From Anabas testudineus (taxonomy: Eukaryota; Chordata; Actinopteri; Anabantiformes; Anabantidae): 64,000 nt of DNA. The DNA lies in NCBI RefSeq assembly GCF_900324465.2, contig NC_046611.1, forward strand, positions 12,462,369 through 12,526,368. Direction: 5' to 3'. A model generated the notes under the pieces. It worked only from the letters and a program-made list of their open reading frames with translations. It searched no databases and was not told the origin of the DNA. This document shows positions 13,289 through 25,652 of the stretch, in pieces. Positions within the stretch are counted from its first letter, which is position 1, and every line of letters starts with the position of its first letter. Made by a program: the position numbers and the translations under genes.

Positions 13289-14007
13289 TTAAAGGGGTCA
13301 TATTATGCTTTTCATGTTCTGATGTTACATATATATTTCTGGGAAGCTGGGTCATGTTACACATAGTCAGAGGCCCAACACTTGAACATGAACGTGGGTT
13401 TGCATGCTGAAAACATCCAGGTTTCAGTCTGTGCTCAAAACACTATATCAGCTGTAAAGCAGTGTGAAAGTCCATACCTCTCCATCTGTTTTCAGCTCTT
13501 ACACCCACAAACTATGCCATCCCCCCCACCCTGCTACCACTGTGCTCACAACTAGTGCCAGTTCTAGCGTTCGTTCAGATGTCATTATGTCTTGCACAAA
13601 ATGCTTTTTCTGGTTGTGAAAGAACAATAAGTAGCATAAAACAACAATGTGCACAGTCACAGACTAGTAACAGGCTTCGAGCAATGTTTTTAACTGTTCA
13701 TGGCACTTCACAGACGACGTTGTGTCGATGATGTTTTCACAACCTGTCCCAGCAGACAGCAGGATTTTTGGCTAGGTTGTTGCTAAAGAACAGTGATGTT
13801 GCAGCTGGGCATAGTTCGGTCCACCGAAAGACCAAACAAACAACTTCATCTTTTCAGTCCCGAGGCCAGAGCAGCTGTTGCACAAAGAGATATTATAAAA
13901 GGTATTTGCACTTTTTAAATTTGAAAGTCATGATCTTGTATCAGTGAAGCACTACAAAATTATTATAAAATATAAACTTAAAATTAAGCATAATATGACC
14001 ACTTTAA
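13289..14007. mobile_element. TTAA-flanked MITE (piggyBac-like non-autonomous DNA transposon)
   Basis: Two 18-bp terminal inverted repeats, AGGGGTCATATTATGCTT at 13293-13310 and its complement (one mismatch) at 13986-14003, are each bordered by TTAA (13289-13292 and 14004-14007). The TTAA target duplication is the signature of the piggyBac group. The roughly 711-bp interior has no transposase frame, so the copy is non-autonomous. Similar 'cat-attatgctt' ends are widespread in fish genomes. Confidence 0.8.
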
Positions 14008-14814
14008 GTAAAGAGATTTAATTGAAAATGAAATAGAGAGGACCAAAGTGACTCTGCACAGTGATACCGAATGAAAAATAATTTTCATTACAGTGGTAAG
14101 TTTCACATACTGAACACCCATAATGAATCAATCAAAAAAGCCATCAGCACCAGCTAAACTAACCAGCACCAAAGCCTGCCCACACTCAGCCAATCATTAA
14201 CATTAGACACAAAAGCAGTACCATCAATGGATAGTCAGAATACAAGTGAGTAGTCTCAGTACACATTACGTGGTTATAAAATAGTAAAGTATGTAGAAAA
14301 AGCTCTTATGTCTACTCAGGTCTTAGCAGGAAACATTTTGACTATTGATTCATCAGTAACATATACAGACACCAAACTAAGGAAATGGAATCAGATAAAC
14401 TATTTTATTCACAGTGACTACACAGATGGAAGAGTTTATTGGAACTGGAGGAGCACAGTATAAAGATCCATTTAACACTTTATTTCACTTGTCCTTAAAG
14501 TTAACTGGATGTCATCCAGTAAGGCTCAATAGATAATTTAGTCTTTTATAACTTTGTAATGATTGATTTTGTCCTGACTAGTAAATATGTGTGCTGCTTA
14601 AATACTACACTAATTCTAAGTAGACTATGTTGTAGTCATGTAATCTATTAAAATTTGGTTTACTTTTGTTTTGTTTTTTATGTTTTTCTTTTGCAGTTTT
14701 GATTACATTTCTTTTTAATGATACGGATATTCAGATATTCACTTGGCGAGTGTGGCCAATCAATGGTTAAAGCCATTCAAATATTCAAACAAGTGTATTG
14801 TAATATTAATCCTT

Positions 14815-14955
14815 TAAGGAGCACTCTGACATTTTGGGAGGTTTCTTTTACTTCTTTAGCAAGAGTTGGGAGACAATATCTGACTTTTAAACTCTGTAAA
14901 TTCAGTACATACATTTTTAGCTTAGCTTAACCCAACACTTAAAGAAGGGACACCT
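14815..14955 (+). repeat. Degraded teleost interspersed repeat
   Basis: The run 'tgacattttgggag ... ttctttagcaagagttggga ... gcttagctta' resembles a common fish dispersed repeat family that carries the same three landmarks in this order. It is heavily diverged and I cannot define its ends. Confidence 0.4.
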
Positions 14956-15412
14956 AGATATTAATGCTTTATTACTAGTTTCAGAAAACCCCAGAACTGC
15001 TACATACTATCTCTTAGAAAATATTGTGGACTTTGTAACTGCATGCAGTCTTTCATAGTTAACATGTTAATACCCTGCTATTGTGTATTTATTACTAGTT
15101 GGTATAATTTCCTTATACATTTTCTAATTAGTTACTTTAATAGAAAAAGAGATGTAATTTGACCTTATTTAGTCAGCATGCAAGTTTTTGCCAGTGTTCA
15201 AATTGGAACGAAACCATAACAATTGACTGTTGTCATGCCTGTAGTTGTGGTTCAGTGTGACACCTGCCTACCAGTAGACCAGTAGGTTTATTGTCATCAA
15301 TATGTGTTGTAATTTGGCAACATTGTGTTGAGTTGTACCAAAGACAGTAGATGCAATAGTCACAGTTAATATTGTAAAAGTGGCAAAAGAAGTCCACATT
15401 GGAAATAGAGAG

Positions 15413-15600
15413 TTGCTGTGGTTCAGGAGGTAGAGCAGATTATCCACTAACCATTGTGTTCAACTCCTAGCCTCTTCAATCCAATAGTCAAAGTGTCCTT
15501 GGGCATGACACTAAACTCTAAGTCACTTTCCTATGCATGAATGTAACGTAATAAGTCACTATGGATAAAAGCATTTTCCAAATAACTAAATGTAAATATG
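15413..15600 (+). mobile_element. Degraded tRNA-derived SINE
   Basis: The head resembles a tRNA A-box region (gctgtggttcaggaggtaga), followed by 'aagtgtccttgggca' and a tail 'ggataaaagcattttccaaa'. These are typical segments of fish tRNA-derived SINEs. The B-box is no longer recognisable, so this is an old copy. Confidence 0.55.
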
Positions 15601-16704
15601 AGGTCAGGGTGGATGAGTAGTAGACAAAAAACTTTGAAAGAGACACCAGTTGGTTTCCAATTTCAAACTTACAGTCAGCTACTTTTACTAACCATGACCA
15701 CTTAGCCATTTAACTATGACAGTGAAGGTCTGGCCTTCGAATAGCTTGATAACATTTGAATCAGGTGACTAAACATACTGCTCATGTACCACTACTGTCA
15801 TTGTACCATTATTGTACCATGTGAAGCCCCAGATATTAGCCTGGGACATCAATTTGATTAAATATAGCCAGAAGGAAGGAAATGTCCAAAGATATACTGG
15901 ATAGGGTTAAGTGGTGAATTACCCCTACAGAAGGTGTGAAATATGAGTGTGACCCTCAAGGATAAGCAGTTACTTGCTCCAGGATCCAATGAACATGTAC
16001 TTTGATAGTAATAATAACCCTGACATATTAAAGATTAAATAAGTCAGCCAGGTTCATAATGGTAAAGGCGTTGATTAGCATTCACAACATAACATGATGG
16101 CTTTTATTCCAGTGTCAGGGACCGGTGCTCAGGGACTAATGTAAATATTTATTGAAGGTACAGTACGTATATATTTTTTCTTTTTTCCAATTTCAATAGC
16201 GGATATAGCAGAATAGCTAGTGTAAGATTGTACTTTAAATGTTCTGGTTGAACTTTAAAGACAAGTGTCTGATTAAACTACCCTGATTAGACTTGCTAAA
16301 AATGACTGCTCTTTTTATTTAGTTTCAGTAGTGAACTTGGTCCTGCCATTGTGTGAATAAAAATGAATTAGTTCTGCAAGCAAATATATAATGTTTAGAT
16401 TACCTAAAATGATAAGCATAAAGATTAGAGTAGATCACTGTACAACCCAACCTGTGGGAGCACACACACATACATGCACACACACACAAATGTTGATACT
16501 CAATGGTAATCAAGCCTTATTGAATCACCTCCCCTCCTTTCCTTTGCCTGTAGTGTTTTCATTCCACTTCACCTTTTCTTCTGTCTGAACTTAAGCAGCC
16601 TACCTTCTTTAACTACTTTTTAAAATAACAGTTGTTTTTCTTTTCTCTCTGCTTTAGTTTCATTTATTCACCCACAGTCTTTTCTTCTTTTTTCACTGTT
16701 GCTC

Positions 16705-19700
16705 TTATTTGATTCGTTTTGCCACATTCAGATAAGCAAATTCAATCTCTCTCTCTGCAGGACAGGTGCTGGTGAACTCCTCCCTCTGGTAGGCGCTGTT
16801 TAAGTACCTCCACACCCCCATCATCTCTGCTGGGATCTCAAAGCCACGGTATTTCTTGGCTACAACCTACAAACATAAAAATGTGGACAGAATTGAAGAG
16901 TTAGTAACATTGACCATTAAAGGGGTGTAACATTTCTCTCAACAATACTCTCAACATCTGCACAGATTATCTTGATGGAGGCAAGTCCTGCTTGTTTTGT
17001 CCTGTTGCTGATTACGTTGATCAGGTTTGTTCAGTCAAAAGCTAGAACATACCATCTCAGATGATTGGGGAGAAGACAAAGACTGTGTTCTGATTCTGGG
17101 ACTGTATCTTTTAAAAACATTCATTTTCCCAAAAAAAATTACCTTAAGGATGTGTAGTTTTGGCAGCAGGTTGCAGTCCGCCAAAGTGAGCTCCTCACCA
17201 TCTAGGAAACTCCTGGTGGATTCAGGCAGGTCTCCTGGAGCGTAAGCATCAATCTCAGCAGACAGGGGAGTCCTCAAAAACTCATCAAGACGCCGAAGAG
17301 ACTTCAACAAGGCTTTCTCTAAGGCTGTGCAGACATACAGAGAAAAAGAGAAGCAGATAAAGTGTTTGACACTGTTGATCAAGTAAGCTACTGTATCCAA
17401 ATGTTACAGCTACCTTTATTATTTTTTTGGTCCACTTGGGGGCAGCAGACGTTTTGCTTATATTGTTTTAGGATTTGTTTTACCAGGCTTTAGAAACTAC
17501 TTACTACTACTACTACTACTCAGCTGTCACTTGCTTAGTTTCAATCTGTAAAAAAAAACGTCTCTTACCGTCATTGGTGTCTTTTCTTGGGTTTTTGATG
17601 TATGCTGAGAACTTGGCAAACACATCAATGCCAGCTGTGTTGGCTTCAGGATGCCTAGGAGCCAGTCTTGGGTAACTGGAGTTAAAGGGTTGGGGACATG
17701 AACTTTGTTGACCATTGTTTATTTTTTCTTCTATACTAGCATTTCTTAATGTATCATCAATTGAAATAGACCTAGTTGAGACAATATGAAATGAGCTGTT
17801 TTATATACACCTGCACAATCTAATAGAATATAATATAGAATCTCTTCCATTGATTGATTATTACCATCAAGGGGGTGGTGGGGTGCCTTTAGTAAGAGAT
17901 GTTTCTGACTCATATATATAATACACCCACAGCATCTGTGAAACTTAACAAAACAGCTATACTGTTTGTTTGTATAACTACATTTACTTTAACTAAGCCT
18001 CATCTGATCAATTATATGCCAGTGAATGTGTGTTTCTGTACCGTGGTGGGGTTAATTTTTCCTCCAGGAACTCCTCGATCTTATTGACATCAACCTTGAC
18101 CTCACCATTAAAGGTTACAAAAGGAGGGTTTGTACCTGGAGCAAGGTCCTTCAGGTCAGCTGGCTTCCTGAGAACACAAAATTCACACACTCACAAGGTT
18201 TGCAGTGAGGAGAGAGGCTGGTGTCCAGCATGTCAGAGTGAATTGGAGTCATGAAGAAGAAGGGTCATCATCGTTAATGTAGACTCTTTGTATGAGTTTG
18301 ATATATTTGCCAATAAAAGTCTTTTAAACTATCACTGTCACAAACTAAAGAAGCGTGGGGAAAAAAGGAAGCGGCAAAGTTTGAAGAGATTTTCATTGAA
18401 TTTACTTTGAATTTTCGGGGGCCTGTGGAAGGAAAATGTACACATATGCTAACACAAGTATTAAGAGCATGGACTTTCAACTGAGGTCACTTGATTCTCC
18501 CCCTTTACCTTGAGATGACCTGATATTGTCCTGTGTTCTATGATACAATGAATAAACTTGACAGTGCTCAGACAAGCACACTTTTATTGTAAATTGTAAT
18601 TTAAATTTTACTTTAGCCAATTTACTAATAATTCTGCAGTGACTTTTCTAATTTCTTAATTAACATATGCAGATCTCAGATCAGTATTTGAATTGTAATT
18701 GCACTTGAAGTGTGTGTGCGTGTGTAGTATGTTACCGTTTGAGGTCGACAGTGGTGACATTGAAGATGACTCCTTTCAGCCACAGGATCATAAAGAGTCT
18801 TTGGGAGAATGGACAGTTTCCAATGCTCTCCCCATCACTTCCCGCCTACACACACACGCATACACATGTATGCACATAAAGAGACATACACACACCAGTG
18901 CAGAAATGAGAGAATGCAGTGTAAGTGCCATAAATAAGCTATATAACAACATATGTACAGAGTTGGAGCGACATGCTGTCATCAAGACCACATATTCTTT
19001 CAGGAGGTCCTTACTTGTGCAACACAATGTCAAACCACAATCTGCATATATTAGATTCCTAAAGTGTGCAAAACTGGCTTACCCACTGTCAACATTTGGT
19101 GTATTAGGAAGCAAAATACTTTTTAGGTCAATCAGATGCCTGCCACTCTTGAAAATATTGCTAATGAGAGCAGAGTGTCAACAGAGTGAAGACAACATTA
19201 TATAACTTTAGCTATACATAAGCTGTCACTGTAACTATTCAAAAACATTGTTCCTGTGAATCCAGTTAGTAAGATTTGTAGACGTTTTCTTGCATCACTT
19301 ACCCTTACAAACAGCTCAATGGTGGGGAAGCCAAGTTTTTTAACTGCAATGTCATACCAAGACATGATGAACCAGTACAATCCACAATTAATCCTTAGCA
19401 GCTGCCGTGTCATCTTTCAGTAAAGCCATGATAACCCTTGAGAAGCATCATGCCAGTCTGTCTGTGTTTGTGGGTCATCTGACTATTTATCCATTTGGTG
19501 GGTGTTTTTTTTTTTTTTTTTTTTTTTGTAGTATCTCAGTGTCTCCTCCTCACACAGTTGCTCTTTGTCAGAACAAATGTTGAACACAGTCTCAAGAGAA
19601 ATGTCTGTGTATGTGTATTAATCAAATTGTGAGCACAAAAACAAATCTGTTCACAAAATCTGTTCCCTTTTTTTCTTAAATTTGAACCTCCTGCTCCCTT

Positions 19701-21827
19701 TCAGTGACACATGCAATCATACATGTCTCATGTATCACTCTCTTTCTTCTGGTATTCCCTTTAGAATGATTTTTATTTAATAAACATTTGAAGTCAGTGT
19801 TGAGTGAAGTTTGGAGGAACAGAAAAGTGTAAGAGTTCCTTTATGTCTCAGAGGAGTGGGCAGCACTGGAATCTCGGCTCCATCACAAACGCACAGTTTG
19901 TTTCAGCAGGAATGGAAAAATCTTTTTCACACCCACAGAAGCTGAGACATCTCCCTTCTTTCTCTCTTTTATGTGTCTGATATGGATATATTTAATGGGT
20001 TTGTTCTGATTTGTTACTACATGTACGTTAATGTTGATACTGTCAACCAGATCATCTCTGTAGAAAGTTTACAGACTTACCTGAAAGTACTGTTACCCTT
20101 GAACTTTATTAATTAATTCATTATTCATGCAGAGTGAAACCTAAAGCTCATAGTTTACTGAACAAATTATCTGTGATCTATTCATTTCTGGTTGTTTTCT
20201 AATTGTAGATATGTACTCCCTTAATTTTATAGGGTTTATTACAACACAATCCAGTAATTTTGTCCTATCTATTCAACCATTTATTTATGTGGTCCAGGCA
20301 GGGGCGGACTAGAAAATGTTAATTAGGGGGCTAGATTTGGGGAATACCCTAAGATTATGGGGCACATTTGGAAAATTAGTAAAACAAAAATGTAAAAATT
20401 TATGCTCAACTTTTTAGTTTGTTTACTGTTTGTTTGACCCCAAATACACAACTTTATTTATTCTGAAATAAGATATACAAATAAATAACATTTGCAACTC
20501 CAAAATAGCTGTAAATTCATCCCGTGCAGGGATTATCTACCTAACAACTAACCCTGCAACTGCTACTAAACAGTTTTGCTACAAAGAAACATGAATACAC
20601 AGCCCATTTTCGCTCCAAAGCATTAGATACTGAAGATACTTGGGGACAGGCAGCTGTATTTAAGGCACCAAGGGTTCAGGGTTCAGTGCCTCGCTTGTCC
20701 AGAGACACTTTGACACGTGGCCAGGAATCAGGGAAGCTAGGAGTTCACCCACAAACCCTGGGGTTTGTAGACAACTGCCTTACTAATTGAGCCTTGGTCA
20801 CCCACAACCTCAACCTCCAACATTATGTGCATCTCTTCACTGCACTGTAGACAACACAGAGTTTGAAAGAGAGCACTCAACTCAGAGCAGTAGTAAATGA
20901 AATACAGTTTGGGGTTATAGGTAGGTACAGATATAAAACTGATCTGGACTGAGCCTCAAATCCACTATGTGCATTTACAGAATGTGAGTGTTCACAATTT
21001 CCAAACACATTGATAGTAGTGTGACCTCAGTCCTCTCAGCTACAGTCAGTAGTTCCCTAATTCCAGTAATAGTTCCCTAATTCCTAAAGACATGGAGGAA
21101 AAAAGCATGTGGAGAGAGTTACAGGCAGTAGATCCAATAACACGTGTTTACATTGTTCAGCAGGTAGGGGGTGAGCCTGAATGCAGCTCAGAGGATCAGT
21201 CTACTAACTGACTGGAGTAGATCTGATTTTAATAAACGCTCAGTATCAACCTCATATATTAATAAGCCAATGAACCTTGATGAGTGAAGCCTTGATCCAC
21301 TTGTTTCCTGACCGTTAAACATAATGTACACATTGTTGAGTTTTTGAGCTGAGTATGTGTTGTTTCCAGATCTCTCTGGTGAACCAGCAGGCTAATCAGC
21401 TTACTGAGTGAGAATGTAGAGATTAACCCTGCATGCTGCTGGCGGCACCATGGCACTGTTGCACAATTCATTTCAGCTCCAGTCACACAAGTCGCTAGTG
21501 CCATAAACATGATTCCTGACATGTGAAAGACACTGAAACAAACATTGTATTTTATGAAATATATATATATATATATATATATTGGGAATAAAGGTACTGT
21601 GGCATATTAAAATGACAACTAATGAAAACCCTTTTTAGCCATTTGATTACTATGACTTATTATCTCAGTGGAGGTGAAATCTTGTAGAGTGCTACTAAGT
21701 ACAACACAGCTTCCATAATATGTCCACCTAACTCAGTCTGGGCTGCCAAAAGAGTCTTGGACTAAGGACGCCATTGTTTGAATGTGAGCTCCCACAGAGC
21801 TGTATTTGTGGAGCAGATCTCAGATAT

Positions 21828-21859
<32 letters not shown>

Positions 21860-24800
21860 ATTTTTGCACTTGGTGTTAAACCTCTCTGCTGGCCTTCACG
21901 GCTCTATTTTATTCTCATGGTTAGTTAATAGATAGGAATGTGGTTCTGAACCAGGACAAAGTTGATCTCAGTGTGACACACATGTAAGAGTTAATTAAAG
22001 TTTTAGAGTGGAAAAAATAATTCAGAAGTCAAATGTGTAATAAAAGTATTGTTGTGGCTGAACTAATATCATTATAATATATATGTGCTATTAGTTTGTC
22101 CACTGTTTTTAAAATTGCATGCATGGAGCAATGTAGGTTACAATGCCTGATGGATTAGTGCATTGCTGTCTTAGTGGGATAAGGTAAGAAGATCAAGATG
22201 GGTTGTGTCTCTCACTCGCTCTCTCTGTATCAGACACTTACACTTTGACACAAGTTACATGCCAATAAGCACAGCATCTTTGCCAGGGACACAACATGTT
22301 TTTACGCGATTTCAATATATCTATACAATACCACTACAAATGTTGGGCAAATTAACAAACAACAGCAATTCAAAAGCAGTAAATATATACTGTCTCTAAC
22401 AAGTTAGCTTTGTTGTGTGCTGGATGTGTCATTCCGTCTTTGTCTTCAGTACATTTGGGACTGTTAGTGTTACCTATCAGCAAGAAACATTATTTTTGAT
22501 TTTTTCACTTGTATCTGCTGTCTAACTTCAGTCTTCAGGTGTGTACTGCTGTTAAGGTTAGCCATTACTGACATGTTAAAACGTTTTTTATAAATGATTG
22601 ATCATAGCAAACAGATGTTTATGTTTACTTAAATGAAAGTTGACATACCTAATTACAAAGCAGCACATTAAGCTTTTCAGTATCTTCTTTCAGTGTCTTG
22701 CATTGTGTTGCTTTACCCTGTTGTAGGTTGCAGTGACTTTGCTAGCCTTGTGTGCTGTGACTTTTTTTCCAACAGGTATGCCACAGGACTGCCAGCTGGG
22801 CATAAGACCAAAGCAATGACTTGGCTCAACAGTGTTCTCCTAATCCAGTGAACACATTTGCCAGAGCCACACTCTACCAATGAATGATGCTCCAAAACTG
22901 ATCCAAGTGCAAAAGCCCAGAGATCCACAGCTCTCAGAAGACCAGCCATAAGGCAAACACAGAAAGAATAGAATCAGGTTACTTTTACACCTCCCAGAAC
23001 ACATGTGCACAGATACAGTATTTAGCTGCTGCTGTGTTCTGTCAAAAAAGATTACAGTTCCCATGCCCTGTACCCTGAACTGTTAGACCCATCAGGTCCA
23101 TGAATAGGAAACTATGGATGAACTCTCACTTTATATAGTATATGTAGTGGTATTAACTGAGGGTGGACATTATGTGAGTAACGTATCATGTGACATTTAT
23201 TATTTACCTTGACATAGAGAGAGATCTCGTAGTCCTGGTCCTGTGGTATTTTGCTGTTCCTGCGCACATGGGGCAGAGGGCTCTCCACTCTCTTATGGGA
23301 GATCAGTTTCACCTCCTCTTTCTTCTCCTCAGTGAACTCCTCTCGCTGGGGGATGTAGGAATGACCATCCTCCAGCAGCACCACTCGCTTTTTCTTCACA
23401 TGTTCGTCTTTTTTTTTGGGAAGGGATTCGTCTTTGATCACTGACTTCAGCTCCTTTATCCAGTCCTCCGTCTTTGGCAGACTTCTCTCTTCTGGCGATG
23501 GATCTTTCTTTGCCCATTCCTTCCTTCCTCTTTCATTTTCGCAGATCTCTTTTTTCACTGGCTTCAATTCTTTCCTCCAGTCTTTCATCTCTGGTTCTCT
23601 CTTATCCTCTGGTTGATTAATTTTAATCCAGTCATTATCTTTTCTTCTAGGTGACCGCATTCTTGCTGTCCCCCATCCTTCCTTCCAGAGTGGTTGCGGC
23701 TCAGGACATAAGATCCCATTTTCCATTGCTTGCCTCAGTTCTTTAACTTTTCCATTTATGTCCAACTCTGCGTCTCTAATAACATCTTTTGTATTTTTTT
23801 TATTCTCTGTCTCTCCTTTGTCATTATTTTGCTTCCAATCTTTATTTTTATCACGTCCCACCTTCATAACTTCTAGCTCTTGAGATTCTCTGTCTTTTGT
23901 CTCCACATTGATGTCTTCAGTAGGGATTGGATCACTACTATGAATTCCCTCTATCTCTTCAATTTCATCATCTAAAACAGTAACAGGCTCTTCTGCCATC
24001 TCTACCTCTTCCACAATTGCTTCTTCCAGTGCTTCCCCTCCCCTTTCATCTTCTAATATGACTTGATTTGTCGCCTGGTCTCTGAAAATGTCCCCCCACA
24101 CTGATTCTGTTTCTCTGGGGAATGTAGGCGTATGAAGTTCCTGAAAATCCTCCCGCTCTGTTGGGGATGTTTTCTCCTCTATCGTGACCTCACCTTCTGG
24201 CTGGTCCAGTTCAACTTCACCCTGTTCCTCCAGTTCAAAGGCCTCCTCCACCTGGTCCAAATCCACATCTTGCTTTTGATCTAATGGTACCTCCTCTGCA
24301 AACTGTACTGCTGGTTCTGGAAAGACTACCATTGCCTGGTTTTCAACCTGAACCGTAGAGTCTTCTTGCATTTCTTTATCAGCTCTTCCTCTGTGCTCTT
24401 CTTCATCCATCAACTCGCTAATAACATTATCACTTGGCTTCCACTCCTCTTCCGTAGTCTTTCCTCCCCCATCCGTAGCTATTAGAGCATTAACCCCAAC
24501 CTGTCGCACTTGCTCTTCATCCTGCACCTGATGATTGATCCCTACCAACCTTGTTTCGTCAATCCCTCCTTCTGTCCATGGCTGAGCTTCAGGAGGTACA
24601 GAGGCCAACTGTGGCTGTATTACTTCCAGGTTTGTTTCACTCTCTACATCTAGAACAGCATCAGAAGTGGGCTGGACACCTTTCACCAATTTGTTAGTTC
24701 CCTCAGCCTCTATCTTTGCCTCTGCTGAATCTATCTGTTGCCATGCGGTGTTATTATTAATAGATTCGTCTTCCTGTTTGCTGGATTCTAAGTTATTGTC

Positions 24801-25652
24801 ATCTGTGTTTTTCATTTCATTTAGATTTTCACTGATTAACTGAACCGTTGAAATTTGACATGGGTCATGTTGAATGGCGATTTCTTCATCTATCCCCATT
24901 GTAACAGAGTCAAATGTTGTTTGACCATCAGTGGTCTCTGTCACCTCATTAGTGGAAAGAATAGCAACTTCAGTTTCACGTGTGTCATCAGTAGACAACT
25001 GTATGGACTTTACTGACGCCTCAAAAACACTACTAGATTCATCAGCAGTCTCTGTTTCGTCAGTAGTGGACACGATGTGTTGTTCATCAAATCCATTGCC
25101 TAACTCAGTCATAGGTTCCTCCTTTACCTCTGTCTCTAAACTTGCTGTCTCTTGTTCATTTTCTTCATCTCCCCTGTACTCTTCACTTTCTTTTTTACTG
25201 CCACATAAGAGAAATTCTTTTTGTGTGTCTTCTGACTCTTCCTTTGTCTTGTTTTCGCCCTCTTTTTCTTTTATTTGTTCATATATTTGTTCGTGCTCAT
25301 TATCTTGCACTTCAACTCCCTCTACCTTGTTTTCCTCCAGTGTTTCACTCTCTCCCTCCCCCTCCTTTATCAGTCCATTTGGTAACAAGGCCGCTTGCAT
25401 AATCCTCACTTCCTCCCCTTCAACATGCTGTCCACTTTCTCTTTCAGCTTGCTCGTCTCCTGCCACAACCATCACCAAAACATCCTCCCCTACCTCCTCA
25501 GCTAGTTCCACCTCCTCATCTTCCTCATCTCCCTCCTCATCCCCTCTTCCTCTCTGGGTATCAAGATCAGAACAATTACCCAGAGGGTTGAGGACAATGG
25601 CACCATTTGACAGGTCTGGATTTGGGCAGGAGCCTGATTGAGCCATTGTCAC
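16705..25652 (-). CDS. clic6: Chloride intracellular channel 6 (parchorin-like), long isoform
   Basis: CLIC proteins have a glutathione-transferase fold and switch between soluble and membrane forms. CLIC6 is linked to ion and water transport in secretory epithelia. Exons on the minus strand: 25652-23208, 18845-18736, 18167-18042, 17675-17569, 17324-17143 and 16866-16705, with consistent phases, giving 1043 residues. Exon 1 alone gives 815 residues, strongly Glu/Asp-rich for its first 600, then Lys/Glu-mixed, ending DYEISLYVK. The conserved core follows: [18 protein letters not shown] with the redox CPFS motif, the putative membrane helix, [19 protein letters not shown], the alpha-helical C-domain with [18 protein letters not shown], a KKYR motif (nuclear-localisation signal in CLIC4), and the end NVAKRIK. 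A long acidic first exon is diagnostic of CLIC6, and the divergent rcan1 neighbour matches human chromosome 21. Two in-frame ATGs (25652, 25646) are possible starts. A poly(A) signal may lie at 16663-16668. The 4.4-kb intron 1 holds repeats and the alternative exon. Confidence 0.92.
19303..19365 (-). CDS. clic6: Alternative short first coding exon of clic6
   Basis: Reads [20 protein letters not shown] plus Arg and then a consensus donor (gtaagt). It joins in phase 0 to the exon at 18845, exactly as the long first exon does. The ending TIELFVR corresponds to the EIxLFVK that precedes [13 protein letters not shown] in short CLICs, so this exon yields an ordinary-sized CLIC of 249 residues. CLIC5 uses the same long/short alternative-first-exon design. 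An upstream in-frame ATG at 19413 would add 16 residues. Separate promoters are inferred, not seen. Confidence 0.8.
19507..19528. repeat. Poly(T) tract
   Basis: About 22 consecutive T within clic6 intron 1, upstream of the short first exon. Confidence 0.85.
20660..20805 (-). mobile_element. Degraded tRNA-derived SINE, antisense
   Basis: Read on the minus strand, it has an A-box-like head 'aaggctcaattagtaaggca', a B-box-like region near 'gggtttgtgggtgaactcct', and the 'ccacgtgtcaaagtgtctct' segment. It appears to be the same SINE family as the copy at 40561, but more diverged. Confidence 0.6.
21558..21582. repeat. (AT)n microsatellite
   Basis: Pure AT dinucleotide run of about 25 bp in clic6 intron 1. 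Confidence 0.85.
21831..21859. repeat. (TG)n microsatellite
   Basis: TG dinucleotide run of about 29 bp in clic6 intron 1. Confidence 0.85.

Noticed and set aside
18699-19205. 168-codon plus-strand frame
   Set aside because: It overlaps the conserved clic6 exon at 18736-18845 in antisense and has no independent support.
16705-19365. Calling the CLIC gene clic2
   Set aside because: The core shares [13 protein letters not shown] with CLIC2, but the long acidic first exon, [18 protein letters not shown]-type residues and the divergent rcan1 neighbour fit CLIC6 better.
24931-25641. 236-codon plus-strand frame rich in Ser
   Set aside because: It is the antisense shadow of the Glu-rich clic6 first exon; GAG/GAA codons read as CTC/TTC and similar on the other strand.
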